Assembly: GCA_937874195.1 (NCBI GenBank)
Contig: CALNBM010000076.1
Location: forward strand, 1-38,084
Length of the DNA stretch: 38,084 bases
Reading direction: 5' to 3'
Source: an uncultured Clostridia bacterium
Lineage (GTDB): Bacteria; Bacillota; Clostridia; Christensenellales; UBA1242
Position numbers and translations under genes: made by a program. Shown here piece after piece: positions 1 to 7,074 of the stretch. The first letter of the stretch is position 1. Every line of letters starts with the position of its first letter. The notes under the pieces are model-generated. The model searched no databases, was not told the DNA's origin, and saw only the letters and a list, made by a program, of their open reading frames with translations.

Positions 1-270
1 GGCTCATAAACTCCTGCATGCAAGTGTCCTGACAGTGATACCGTTTTCGTTGTCCCGCTTACCGTAAGTGGAGACGTATTATTCGACGTTGTGCCCCAGC
101 TTACGGGAGTGCCTACAGACGAAGCAGGAACATTAACCCAGTGCGTTCCGTTGAACTGTAGCAAGTTATTGGCGGCTAGAGAGGTAAGCATAACATCACT
201 CAATCCTGAAAGAGAACCGCCACCGCCTCCGCCTCCAAAACCGTGCAAAAAACCAAAAATCGTTACGCAT
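1..270 (-). pseudogene. phage tail-fibre-like protein, 5' fragment, frameshifted and cut by the contig edge
   Basis: On the minus strand an open frame runs from about 267 off the left edge. It begins with a run of six glycines, then reads SLSGLSDVMLTSLAANNLLQ and then FNGTHWVNVPASS, followed by Thr/Ser-rich sequence and SGHLHAGVYEP. The pattern LSGLxDV...LLQFNGTxWVNV is typical of tail-fibre and other structural proteins in Bacteroidales phages and mobile elements. This frame has no good start: an in-frame TAG lies just upstream, while the ATG at 270-268 is in another frame that soon stops. Removing one base from the A6 run at 247-252 would join them as MRNDFWFLHGFGGGGGGS, so one indel (real or an assembly error) probably splits the gene. 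The segment is clearly GC-richer than the rest of the window and is probably not host chromosome. The plus-strand frame over the same bases is a shadow. Confidence 0.6.
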
Positions 271-361
271 GTATATAACTACTACAACTATTTATGCGTA
301 AGCGGAAGTTGTAAAGGAAGTTACAAATGTTGCAACGCCCAAAGTTGTTTTTGTTCGATAC

Positions 362-388
362 AAAAAAACATGTTATCTTCTAACATGT
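362..388 (-). terminator. rho-independent terminator, leftward transcripts
   Basis: A perfect 8-bp stem (ACATGTTA / TAACATGT) with a 5-nt loop is followed, in minus-strand reading, by a run of seven T. It lies downstream of the minus-strand pyrophosphatase gene and is the likely end of that transcript. If so, host sequence extends at least this far left, and the join to the phage-like fragment lies between about 270 and 362. Confidence 0.6.
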
Positions 389-552
389 GCCATGAAGTTT
401 TCCTTTGGAGTAAAAATTCGTACAATTAACTAATAAATGCTATATTTTGTTCAATGTTTTCGGAAATACTTTGGAAATTTAATTTTTTTATTACACAATT
501 AACGGTTGTTTTAAACATTCCTTGACTTTTTAAGTTTTTTTATTAAGATTGA

Positions 553-888
553 CTATTTTCTTAAAATTATGCTTTCAAACCATTGTTCTTGAAACTCAGT
601 TAAAGCTCTTATTTGGTCATCGGTATAGTTTCGTCCTTTTTCCATTACAATTAATTTATCATCGTTATCATTAGTTCTATGAATAATGGCAACCACTTCT
701 CCTTCAAACTCATTTAACGGCTTATGAATCCCTAAGACATAAGCGTCTAGTTCTTCGCCATCTCCTGAAACAGTATTTGGAATATAGCCATAATTCACTT
801 CGTAAATAAAACCATGTTTAGGGTGTGATGAACCCAAAGGTCTATCCATTTTTACATTTACTATTTTACCTAAATAATTTTTATTCAT
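553..888 (-). CDS. short inorganic pyrophosphatase (PF00719-type)
   Basis: The 111-residue protein resembles the short soluble inorganic pyrophosphatases of Gram-positive bacteria, which hydrolyse PPi to two phosphates in the cytoplasm. Visible landmarks are KHGFIY near residue 24, YGYIP at 33-37, the metal-binding segment DGEELD at 43-48 and RTNDNDDKL at 71-79. The classical family I signature is DGDPLD; here the third position is Glu instead of Asp. The protein is also shorter than the ~175-residue E. coli enzyme, so catalytic activity is likely but not proven by the motif. The start is supported by AAAGG 7 nt upstream. The gene stands alone on the minus strand, with a terminator candidate at 362-388. 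Confidence 0.82.
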   Translation of the reverse strand: MNKNYLGKIVNVKMDRPLGSSHPKHGFIYEVNYGYIPNTVSGDGEELDAYVLGIHKPLNEFEGEVVAIIHRTNDNDDKLIVMEKGRNYTDDQIRALTEFQEQWFESIILRK

Positions 889-1206
889 TTTATTACCTTT
901 AGTAAGATAATATTATAATTATATTTCAAAATCAAACGTATTATCTTTATAATCTTTTAATTTTATAATTTTATTGTTATTTTCAATTTTTGCCGTTATA
1001 TACTGCGTGTAGTTAAAGTCATAATATTTGTATTAGAAATCCGCCTTTTTTAAAAAGTCCATGCGCCCGACTTCAAACCGAATAATATATAATTTGAATG
1101 ATGAACAATGCTATTTGATTTGTTTCTGCATACCTGACTGTAAGTTTTGTTTCTGTTTGCATAATTAAAAACTTCCTAATATTTTAAATTTATTTTTCCA
1201 CAAAAA

Positions 1207-1373
1207 CGAGTTTATTCATCTGGGAGTAAACTCGAAAGTTATTGTGAATTAATTGGCGACAAAGAAGAGCAAGTAATTAAGACTTCTTTACATATATTTA
1301 CAATGAAGATAAAGAAAATGCTATATTGATATTAAACCAAAGAATAGGCAAGAAAGTAGGCAACAAAAAATAA
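1207..1373 (+). pseudogene. frameshifted remnant of a small unknown gene
   Basis: One frame reads SKLESYCELIGDKEEQVIKT and then SLHIFT. The adjacent frame continues NEDKENAILILNQRIGKK and ends at TAA 1371-1373. The two pieces read like one ordinary charged, helical polypeptide broken by a one-base shift near 1300. There is no ribosome site and no convincing start. I do not recognise the family. The alternative is a chance open frame in AT-rich DNA. Confidence 0.3.
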
Positions 1374-1479
1374 AATATAAAAAGTAAAATAAAAAAAAAC
1401 AACACAAAAACAGCATTTTAACTATAAAAAAAGCCTAAAAATAATGAAATATAAAATCACTAACTTTCCGCCAAAAAGT

Positions 1480-1507
1480 AAAGGGCGCTATCTATCGCCC
1501 TTTTTTT
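1480..1507 (+). terminator. rho-independent terminator
   Basis: The stem AAAGGGCG / CGCCCTTT with an 8-nt loop is followed by a T run. It is preceded at 1457-1479 by a sequence nearly identical to the one before the terminator at 4412-4439. No intact upstream gene explains it, so it may end a small RNA or a decayed gene. Confidence 0.7.
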
Positions 1508-1771
1508 AGCTTCCAACCTAAGTTTTGTATTTTTCTGTATATGTCGGATTTGCATTTAAAAGAACAAAACTGCCTTTTTTCACTTTAAGTTGCGATAACC
1601 AAGTTTATATATTAAACTTATTATGCCACTATAAAAAAGTTCTAATCATAAAAAGTTTAAGGCTTTGTTTGTGTTTAAATTAATATATTTATTGTTAATT
1701 GTTTTTTCTAAATTTTTGCATTGATTCTATTTTTAATTTTTATTTGCGGAAATCATTTCTATCAAGTGTAA

Positions 1772-2353
1772 TTAATCGCCTAATTTTAGGAGGGTTAATG
1801 AAGGTGTTGTTGTTGGCCTGAAATTAACTGTTCCTCCTACCTCGCTAAAAATAACAAAATCTAAAACATCGTTAGCATTTAATCTGATAATAAAATCTGA
1901 AGTGTCACTAATTGAAATAATATTTACAGTTAAACTATGCTCCATTTCTGGAATTATTATCCCATTAATCCTTAGAGCAATTTTCACTTCAAAAGCATCT
2001 CCGCCTGATGTTAAAGCGGAAAATTTTTGAGTAACACTATAGTCACCAGTTACAATTATTGTAATTGTATTAACGCCCAACACAACATTTTGATAAGGCA
2101 TTTGATTAGGCATGGGCAATTGTTCCTCTATATTTAAAGGTGGCACAATGATACTGCTTATACTTTTATTAAACAATCCACCATACGCAACAATTTGGGC
2201 CTGCCCAGTTGCGCCAGTTGGACCTGTTACACCTCTTGGACCTTGAACTCCTTGCGGACCTCTCGGACCAATTGCGCACTGGCAACAACAATTAGGAAAT
2301 GGATTACAACTGAAATTGCAACAATCATCTTTATAAAAATTATTATTATTCAT
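1772..2353 (-). CDS. collagen-like surface/exosporium protein (BclA-like), short collagen tract
   Basis: This 193-residue protein has three parts: a Cys-rich head (residues 1-28, with paired Cys and CNPFPNCCCQC), a short collagen-type G-X-Y stretch (about residues 29-50, ending GPTGATG), and a C-terminal beta-rich domain of about 140 residues. The C-terminal part resembles the trimeric C-terminal domains of BclA and related spore-surface glycoproteins (YGGLFN near its start, ending in LTLLKLGD). Such proteins trimerise and form filaments on spores or cell surfaces; the location here is inferred. There is no classical signal peptide. The ribosome site AAAGGATAAT precedes the ATG. A divergent paralogue starts at 2763 and shares the head, leader and upstream region. 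Confidence 0.75.
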   Translation of the reverse strand: MNNNNFYKDDCCNFSCNPFPNCCCQCAIGPRGPQGVQGPRGVTGPTGATGQAQIVAYGGLFNKSISSIIVPPLNIEEQLPMPNQMPYQNVVLGVNTITIIVTGDYSVTQKFSALTSGGDAFEVKIALRINGIIIPEMEHSLTVNIISISDTSDFIIRLNANDVLDFVIFSEVGGTVNFRPTTTPSLTLLKLGD

Positions 2354-2450
2354 AATTATCCTTTAATTCTTCTAAAATCATATTGATTTAATCCATTTTA
2401 TGCTGATTAAATCTAATTGGATACTATCAAAATAATTTATCGTTGTTAGT
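2204..2450 (-). repeat. left arm of ~250-bp imperfect inverted repeat
   Basis: This arm covers the first ~50 codons of the minus-strand collagen-like gene, its ribosome site and about 95 bp upstream. In minus-strand reading it matches 2661-2912 on the plus strand. Shared blocks include ACTAACAAC, ATTAAATCAATATGATTTTA and AAGAATTAAAGGATAA before the ATG, then almost the same Cys-rich coding sequence. Identity is highest around the start codon and breaks down in the central spacer (2451-2660). Confidence 0.8.
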
Positions 2451-2660
2451 AAACATTGTTATAAAAAAATTAAAATTGTATTGAGAAGAAATCCTATATA
2501 ATTAAAATGATAAATTTTAAGTTGGTTTTATAAGATTATTTAACGAAATTCTAATAAGTGAGTTAAAATGAAAGAAAAATAAAATACTTGTAATAACTTG
2601 ACAATTTAATTGTGCAAGATTTATAAATATAACTTAATTTTTTGTAAATATCAAATATCT

Positions 2661-2912
2661 ACTAACAACAATTATTACTTATTTAAATGGGTGTCATTTT
2701 AAATTTAATCAACATAGAATGTATTAAATCAATATGATTTTAAAAGAATTAAAGGATAAGTTATGTATAATAATAATTTTTATAAAGATGATTGTTGCAA
2801 TTTGTGTTGTAATCCATTTCCTAATTGTTGTTGCCAATGCGCAATTGGTCCGAGAGGTCCGCAAGGGTTAAGGGGACCACAAGGCATACAAGGTCCTACT
2901 GGAGCAACAGGC
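2661..2912 (+). repeat. right arm of ~250-bp imperfect inverted repeat
   Basis: This is the partner of 2204-2450 and covers the upstream region and first ~50 codons of the plus-strand collagen-like gene. Both arms carry CATAGAATG or CATAAAATG about 40 bp before the start codon. That could be a sporulation-type -10 (CATAnnnT), but this is only a suggestion. Confidence 0.8.
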
Positions 2913-3497
2913 GCAACAGGCCCTACCGGTGCTACAGGAGCGACAGGCGCAACAGGAGCGACAGGTCTTACAGGTGCAACAGGCCCTACTGGTGCTACTG
3001 GAGCGACAGGTCCAACCGGACCAACTGGTCCTATATTTATTCCGCAAGGAACATTTTATACTTTTGAAACAGGACCTTTTGAACCCGGAGCAATTATCCC
3101 AATTACAGATGAAACTTCAACAAACACGCTAAATGCATTTGAAGTAACAATAGATGGCAGAGTCAGTGTTGTAAATGCTGGCGTTTATCTTGCCGATGTG
3201 CGTATACAGCTGGCACCGGGTTCCGCAGGAGTATTGAGACTGCAAAAAAATGATGAGAGTGTTGCTGACTCATATTATAGCTCTTTTTTGAACAATGATA
3301 CAAATTCAAGCGGCTTGTTTGTTATCAATACCATTTTAATAATAAATGCGGGCGACACAGTATCATTAATTAATTTTGAAGGTCCTCAGTTTACTATAGA
3401 ACTATTGGGAATGATTGATAATGAAGAAAGTCCAATAGGGAATCCCACATCATCACCGTCAGCAACAATAAGATTAGTGCGCTTGTCTGACATATAA
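2763..3497 (+). CDS. collagen-like surface/exosporium protein (BclA-like), long collagen tract
   Basis: The 244-residue protein has a Cys-rich head (residues 1-26, CNPFPNCCCQC), a G-X-Y tract from about residue 29 to 90 dominated by GAT and GPT triplets, and a C-terminal beta-sandwich-like domain of about 150 residues. Its layout matches BclA-type spore or cell-surface collagen-like proteins, in which Thr in GXT triplets is often glycosylated. The head is almost the same as that of the divergent gene at 1772-2353. The C-terminal domain is clearly different, with TFYTFETGPF near its start and ATIRLVRLSDI at the end. The start is set by AAAGGATAAG just upstream. A strong terminator follows at 3653-3694. 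Spore association is inferred from family resemblance. Confidence 0.75.
   Translation: MYNNNFYKDDCCNLCCNPFPNCCCQCAIGPRGPQGLRGPQGIQGPTGATGATGPTGATGATGATGATGLTGATGPTGATGATGPTGPTGPIFIPQGTFYTFETGPFEPGAIIPITDETSTNTLNAFEVTIDGRVSVVNAGVYLADVRIQLAPGSAGVLRLQKNDESVADSYYSSFLNNDTNSSGLFVINTILIINAGDTVSLINFEGPQFTIELLGMIDNEESPIGNPTSSPSATIRLVRLSDI
2892..3032 (+). repeat. collagen G-X-Y tandem repeat tract (15 triplets)
   Basis: Nine-base units (GGx-xCx-ACx) encode 15 consecutive GAT, GPT or GLT triplets plus a terminal GP, residues 44-90 of the host protein. Near-identical units such as ggagcgacaggcgcaaca recur. The paralogue at 1772-2353 has only a couple of such triplets, so the tract has expanded or contracted between the two genes. 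Confidence 0.9.
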
Positions 3498-4065
3498 AAA
3501 ATTTAAGGATTGACATTGATTCGGGTTGACTTGATTTTGTTGCAATAAGGCATCTTAGAACTAATAAAACAAAGTGATTACAAAATTAAAAAATTAGCAA
3601 AAATTTAAAATACGACAGAGTTAACCGACTCTCTTCAATTTTAATAATTACTAAAAAGCCACTTTAAGTCTGTTAAGACAAAGTGGCTTTTTTATATGGA
3701 GGAGAACACAAGTTTTGGCAAAAGAGTAATATCAATGGTTTGAAATGACTTTTGAAAAAACTTCTAATAAAACTTTTCTATCAGGAAACTCAGAGAATAT
3801 TATTTTAGTAAAAACGTACTATGAAATTCGAAAAAGGAAGTTTAGCACATTTTAATTTATCTCAAGAAAAAAATTTTATAATTTAAAGAAAATGTTAAAC
3901 TCATCTGTAAGAAGATTTTAAATTTTAATCATTTTTAGAGTTAAAAAATGTAATTTTTTTAATGCAAAAATTATTTCAATTATTAATAATAATATCAAAA
4001 AAAGTTTTCAAAAAAAATAAAATATGATATGATTATATTATAAAAATATAAAAGGAGAAAAAAAC
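3498..4065. other. intergenic stretch
   Basis: Apart from the terminator at 3653-3694, I see only a 36-codon open frame at 3745-3855 (ATG, no ribosome site, ends RKRKFSTF), which is probably decayed or chance. The sequence just before 4066 carries a ribosome site for the mini-gene there, and TATATTATAA around 4034-4043 could serve as its -10 region. Confidence 0.5.
3653..3694 (+). terminator. rho-independent terminator
   Basis: The stem AAAAAGCCACTTT / AAAGTGGCTTTTT (13 bp) with a T run ends the transcript of the plus-strand collagen-like gene. Confidence 0.85.
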
Positions 4066-4131
4066 ATGGCAGATAAGAAAAAAGCTCCTGCTAAAGCTGC
4101 TCCAGCAAAACCAACAACAAAGAAAAAATAA
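4066..4131 (+). CDS. 21-residue Lys/Ala/Pro-rich peptide, unknown
   Basis: The frame reads MADKKKAPAKAAPAKP followed by TTKKK and a TAA stop. It is preceded at the right spacing by a strong ribosome site, AAAAGGAG (4050-4057), which is the main reason to call it a gene. Composition is extreme: eight Lys, six Ala, three Pro and no hydrophobic core. It resembles the cationic tails of histone H1-like or ribosome-associated proteins, so nucleic-acid binding is a possible guess but not shown. The stop is followed at once by a chain of hairpins and a terminator (4141-4439), suggesting that peptide and RNA are one short transcript. The alternatives are a leader peptide or the surviving start of a lost basic protein; nothing downstream continues the frame. 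Confidence 0.5.
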   Translation: MADKKKAPAKAAPAKPTTKKK

Positions 4132-4140
4132 CAGCTTTCG

Positions 4141-4439
4141 GGTATTAAGTTTTAAAAATTACCTCGGCGAAAAATGTTAGCAGATTCGCTCTCAAACAAG
4201 TATAGTCTTTCATTCTCTTATGTTCGACTATTTTTTATACAATGGCGCGTGGGAGTGTTCTAGGATTGCTTTCGTCACTTAGTGTGATTCTTACATAGCG
4301 ATTTTCTAGATAAGTTTACAATAACTTTAAACAACATTATATAAAACTTTTAAATAACTCGAAAAAAAGATATGAGAGAAATTCTTTGAAGTTTATCTCT
4401 AACCTTCCGTCAAAAAGCCTGAAAAATTCAGGCTTTTTT
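4141..4439 (+). ncRNA. putative structured RNA ending in a terminator
   Basis: After the 21-codon frame comes about 300 nt with successive inverted repeats: GGTA/TACC at 4141-4163; GCGAA/TTCGC at 4167-4189; ATAGTC/GACTAT at 4202-4231; and an 11-bp helix with a 2-nt bulge pairing 4260-4270 with 4297-4309, enclosing an inner TCAC/GTG hairpin. The last element is a terminator at 4412-4439. The 4240-4310 part is less AT-rich than its surroundings. I do not recognise it as 6S, RNase P or a known riboswitch. It could be the 3' UTR of the mini-gene, a bifunctional RNA or an independent small RNA. The helices were read by eye and not folded. Confidence 0.35.
4412..4439 (+). terminator. rho-independent terminator
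   Basis: The stem AAAAAGCCTG / CAGGCTTTTT with a 7-nt loop and T run closes the putative RNA starting near 4066. The 23 bases before it match 1457-1479, before the terminator at 1480-1507, with about four differences. Confidence 0.85.
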
Positions 4440-4512
4440 ATATTTTTTTAGTGTTGATAACTTAATCAAAAAAAACCATATAAAGTGTAAAAATAAAAAA
4501 ATTAATGTAATA

Positions 4513-4603
4513 GTTACGGTTGCCGTTTTTTAATCCAAAAAAGAATGCTTAGATTGAAATTATATTAAATATATTAGGCATATTGATATTAAAGGTGCTA
4601 AAC
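4513..4603 (+). repeat. intergenic direct repeat, copy A
   Basis: This copy matches 4827-4918 with only a few substitutions. Shared blocks include GTTGCCGTTTTTTAATC, AAAAAGAATGC and a core of about 45 identical bases from TAGATTGAAATTATATTAAA onward. Neither copy has a long frame or terminal inverted repeats. Confidence 0.85.
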
Positions 4604-4826
4604 GATATAAGATATTTAATACTTTCATGTGCTATTATTTTCCATTGAAATAGAAGATGTGATGACTTTTAAAAAAAGTATCAAAGAAATAGGAGTGAAA
4701 AATATAGTAAATAAATTATATAGGTAGTTGTATGTAAAAAGTGTTGATATCGTTAAGTTTTTTAAAACGAACAACAAACACGAATATATTTAATTTTTTA
4801 ATTAAAATAAATTTTTTTATATGCCG

Positions 4827-4918
4827 GTTATAGTTGCCGTTTTTTAATCTAAAAAAAGAATGCATAGATTGAAATTATATTAAATATATTAGGCATATTG
4901 ATATTAAAAGTGTTAGAA
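4827..4918 (+). repeat. intergenic direct repeat, copy B
   Basis: This is the second copy of the segment at 4513-4603, offset by 314 bp. After the shared ATTGATATTAAA block the two copies diverge. Confidence 0.85.
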
Positions 4919-5246
4919 TAAACGGTGTAAGAAAAAAGCAGTGCATCAACATTTTATTTATTAAAAAAAATAATCATATCAAAATAAATTATTTTACATT
5001 AAACAAAAAAATTAAAAAACCAATGAAAAAATAATTAGCGGATTTTTAAAAAAGAAAACTTATTTAAAATTAATTAATGCGTTAAAACAATAAAAAACTA
5101 TTAGTGGAATTTTTAAAAGTATTTAAAAAAATTACTAATATATCAAAGTAAACTTTATATTTGTAAAGAAAAAACATAAAGAAATCAATTCATCAAAAGA
5201 AAATCAAAACACAAAAAAGAATCAATAAATTCTAAAAGGTAAATCC

Positions 5247-6152
5247 ATGAATGAAATAATATTAAAAGTTGAAAATCTAACAAAAAAATTTGGAACTTTA
5301 ACAGCGGTAAATAATGTATCTTTTGAAGTTAGAAAGGGACAATTTTTTGCATTTTTAGGGCCGAACGGTGCAGGAAAAAGTACTACCATTAAAATCCTAA
5401 CAACTTTACTTCAACAAGATAAAGGGAATTTTTATTTAAACAATCAAAACGATGATATATACATAAGAAAAAACATTGGCGTTGTGTTTCAAGAAAATGT
5501 GTTAGATGGGTTTTTAACAGTTAAAGAAAACTTGCTTTATCGCGGAGCATTATTTTTAAAAACAAGAGAAGAAATTATAAAAAGATATAATGAACTAAAA
5601 GTGCAGTTTGAGTTTGAATCATTTGAAAATAAGCAATGCAGGTTTTTATCGGGTGGGCAAGCACGCAGAGTGGAAATTGCAAAAGCATTTTTCGGAAATC
5701 CTGAAATTTTGTTTTTAGATGAACCAACAACAGGTTTGGATCCTGAAAGTCGAAAAATGGTTTGGCAAATCTTGGATGAACTTCGAAAACAAAAGAATAC
5801 AACTATTTTTTTAACAACGCATTATATGGAAGAAACAAATGATGCAGATTATGTTGTTATAATAAACAAGGGAAAAATTGTTGCAAATGGCTCGCCTTAC
5901 GAACTTAAAGAAACTTTTGCCAAGGATGTGTTTAAGGTTGTGCCAAATAATAAAGCGGAATATGCTAATTATTTGAAAGCTAAAAATATTACTCATAAAA
6001 AAATTGCAGACAGTTATGTGGTTTATGGCAAAGATAACAGGGAATGCTTAGATATCTTAATAGAGAACAAAGAAAACATAAAACAATTTGAGTTAATTAA
6101 AGGTACAATGGATGATGTGTTTATTCATGTTGTGGAAGGAGGAAAGAAATGA
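5247..6152 (+). CDS. ABC transporter ATP-binding protein (DrrA/CcmA-type exporter)
   Basis: This 301-residue ATPase has Walker A GPNGAGKST at 38-46, Q-loop Gln82, signature LSGGQ at 134-138, Walker B ILFLDEP at 154-160 and switch His192. About 100 residues follow the core, typical of the DrrA-like group that energises ABC-2 exporters of drugs, lipids or polysaccharides. Its TGA stop overlaps the ATG of the permease gene (ATGA), so the two are translationally coupled and must act as one transporter. AAAAGGT lies upstream of the start. The substrate is unknown; the LiaF-like protein immediately downstream suggests a link to cell-envelope stress, which is inference only. Confidence 0.92.
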   Translation: MNEIILKVENLTKKFGTLTAVNNVSFEVRKGQFFAFLGPNGAGKSTTIKILTTLLQQDKGNFYLNNQNDDIYIRKNIGVVFQENVLDGFLTVKENLLYRGALFLKTREEIIKRYNELKVQFEFESFENKQCRFLSGGQARRVEIAKAFFGNPEILFLDEPTTGLDPESRKMVWQILDELRKQKNTTIFLTTHYMEETNDADYVVIINKGKIVANGSPYELKETFAKDVFKVVPNNKAEYANYLKAKNITHKKIADSYVVYGKDNRECLDILIENKENIKQFELIKGTMDDVFIHVVEGGKK

Positions 6153-6997
6153 GTGAATTAATGACTCTAACAAAAAGACATATTAAAACTTTCTTACGAG
6201 ATAAAGTAAGCGTATTCTTTTCCTTTTTAAGTATTATAATATTGCTCGCGATTTACTTATTGTTTTTAGGCAAAGTTTTTTCAGCTATACCGGGAATTGA
6301 TGCGGCACAGCAAGGCAGGTTTACCATTGGATACATAATGGGTGGTGTGTTAGTTGTGGGTACACTTACATTATCTCTGGGAGTGCTGGGAGTTTATGTA
6401 ACCGATTTGGAATCCAAAAAAATAAATGGTTTTTTAGTTACCCCGGTTAGCAGACAAAAGTTAACGCTTAGCTACTATATTGCAACGGTTGTTGTGACAC
6501 TGGTACTAACAATAATAATGTTTTTGTTGGCATCTTTATATTTAGGTTTAAATTCAGGCGTATGGTTCAATTTGATGTTAGTTTTACAAGCAATAGCAGT
6601 GTTAACTCTTTTTTGTTTTATATCTGTTTCATTAAATATGGTGATTATGACCTTTGTGAAGAGTAGTAACGCATTTGGCACCGTTTCTTCGCTGGTGGGC
6701 ACATTAATTGGTTTTATATCTGGAATTTATATTCCATTAACCATGCTTGATGATTTCACGCAAACTATTGCTTCCATTCTGCCATTTTCACACATGACAA
6801 TGTATTTGAAAAAATTACTTATTGGCAATGATATATTAAGCAAAATTCCTGCTAAAGATATTGAAGGCATGGGTATTGTTAACTTAAAGTTATTTGGACT
6901 TGAAATTAATGATTATTTGCTATTTGCAATCTTTACTGTAATATCCATCGGTATACTCACAATTTCTTTTTACAGAATGAATAAAAAAGCAAGATAG
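6149..6997 (+). CDS. ABC-2 type transporter permease
   Basis: This 282-residue integral membrane protein has about six predicted transmembrane stretches (near residues 20-45, 60-85, 108-130, 140-165, 180-200 and 255-275) and the fold order of ABC-2 permeases. It partners the ATPase encoded just upstream, with an ATGA overlap. A strong ribosome site, AAGGAGGA, lies inside the end of the ATPase gene. A cytoplasmic segment (LESKKINGFLVTPVSRQK) matches the usual position of the ABC-2 coupling region. It probably exports a hydrophobic compound, antibiotic or envelope component. Confidence 0.9.
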   Translation: MSELMTLTKRHIKTFLRDKVSVFFSFLSIIILLAIYLLFLGKVFSAIPGIDAAQQGRFTIGYIMGGVLVVGTLTLSLGVLGVYVTDLESKKINGFLVTPVSRQKLTLSYYIATVVVTLVLTIIMFLLASLYLGLNSGVWFNLMLVLQAIAVLTLFCFISVSLNMVIMTFVKSSNAFGTVSSLVGTLIGFISGIYIPLTMLDDFTQTIASILPFSHMTMYLKKLLIGNDILSKIPAKDIEGMGIVNLKLFGLEINDYLLFAIFTVISIGILTISFYRMNKKAR

Positions 6998-7074
6998 TTT
7001 AAAGAGAAACAAATTGTTTTGATATAAGTTTTAAAATTGTTATTATTTAAATAAATTATTATTAGGAGATATTT

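Larger units (their letters stand above)
889..1771. other. gene-poor AT-rich stretch with decayed coding fragments
   Basis: I see no intact gene in these 880 bases. There is an 8-bp hairpin (CGAGTTTA / TAAACTCG) at 1207-1234, a frameshifted coding remnant at 1207-1373 (listed separately) and a strong terminator at 1480-1507. On the minus strand around 1036-1087 a short frame ends RFEVGRMDFLKKADF before a stop. It looks like the tail of a lost gene, but it is too short to identify. The remainder, especially 1510-1770, is low-complexity AT-rich sequence. Confidence 0.5.
4440..5246. other. 800-bp AT-rich intergenic stretch with a duplicated segment
   Basis: There is no convincing gene. The notable content is a pair of ~90-bp direct repeats (4513-4603 and 4827-4918). 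Each is also preceded at some distance by a GTGTTGATA-type block (near 4453 and 4741), suggesting a degenerate larger duplication of about 300 bp. The last 200 bases before the ABC gene are nearly pure A/T and probably hold its promoter, which I cannot place. Confidence 0.6.

Noticed and set aside
91..429. Plus-strand open frame of 112 codons with a Pro-rich run
   Set aside because: The Pro run is the antisense of the Gly run of the tail-fibre-like minus-strand frame. It has no ribosome site and resembles no protein.
2195..3132. Several overlapping frames inside the collagen-like genes
   Set aside because: They are shadows created by the repetitive G-X-Y coding sequence in other frames.
4141..4439. 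Identification of the structured region as 6S RNA, RNase P RNA or a known riboswitch
   Set aside because: No conserved core of these classes could be recognised; only local stems are visible.
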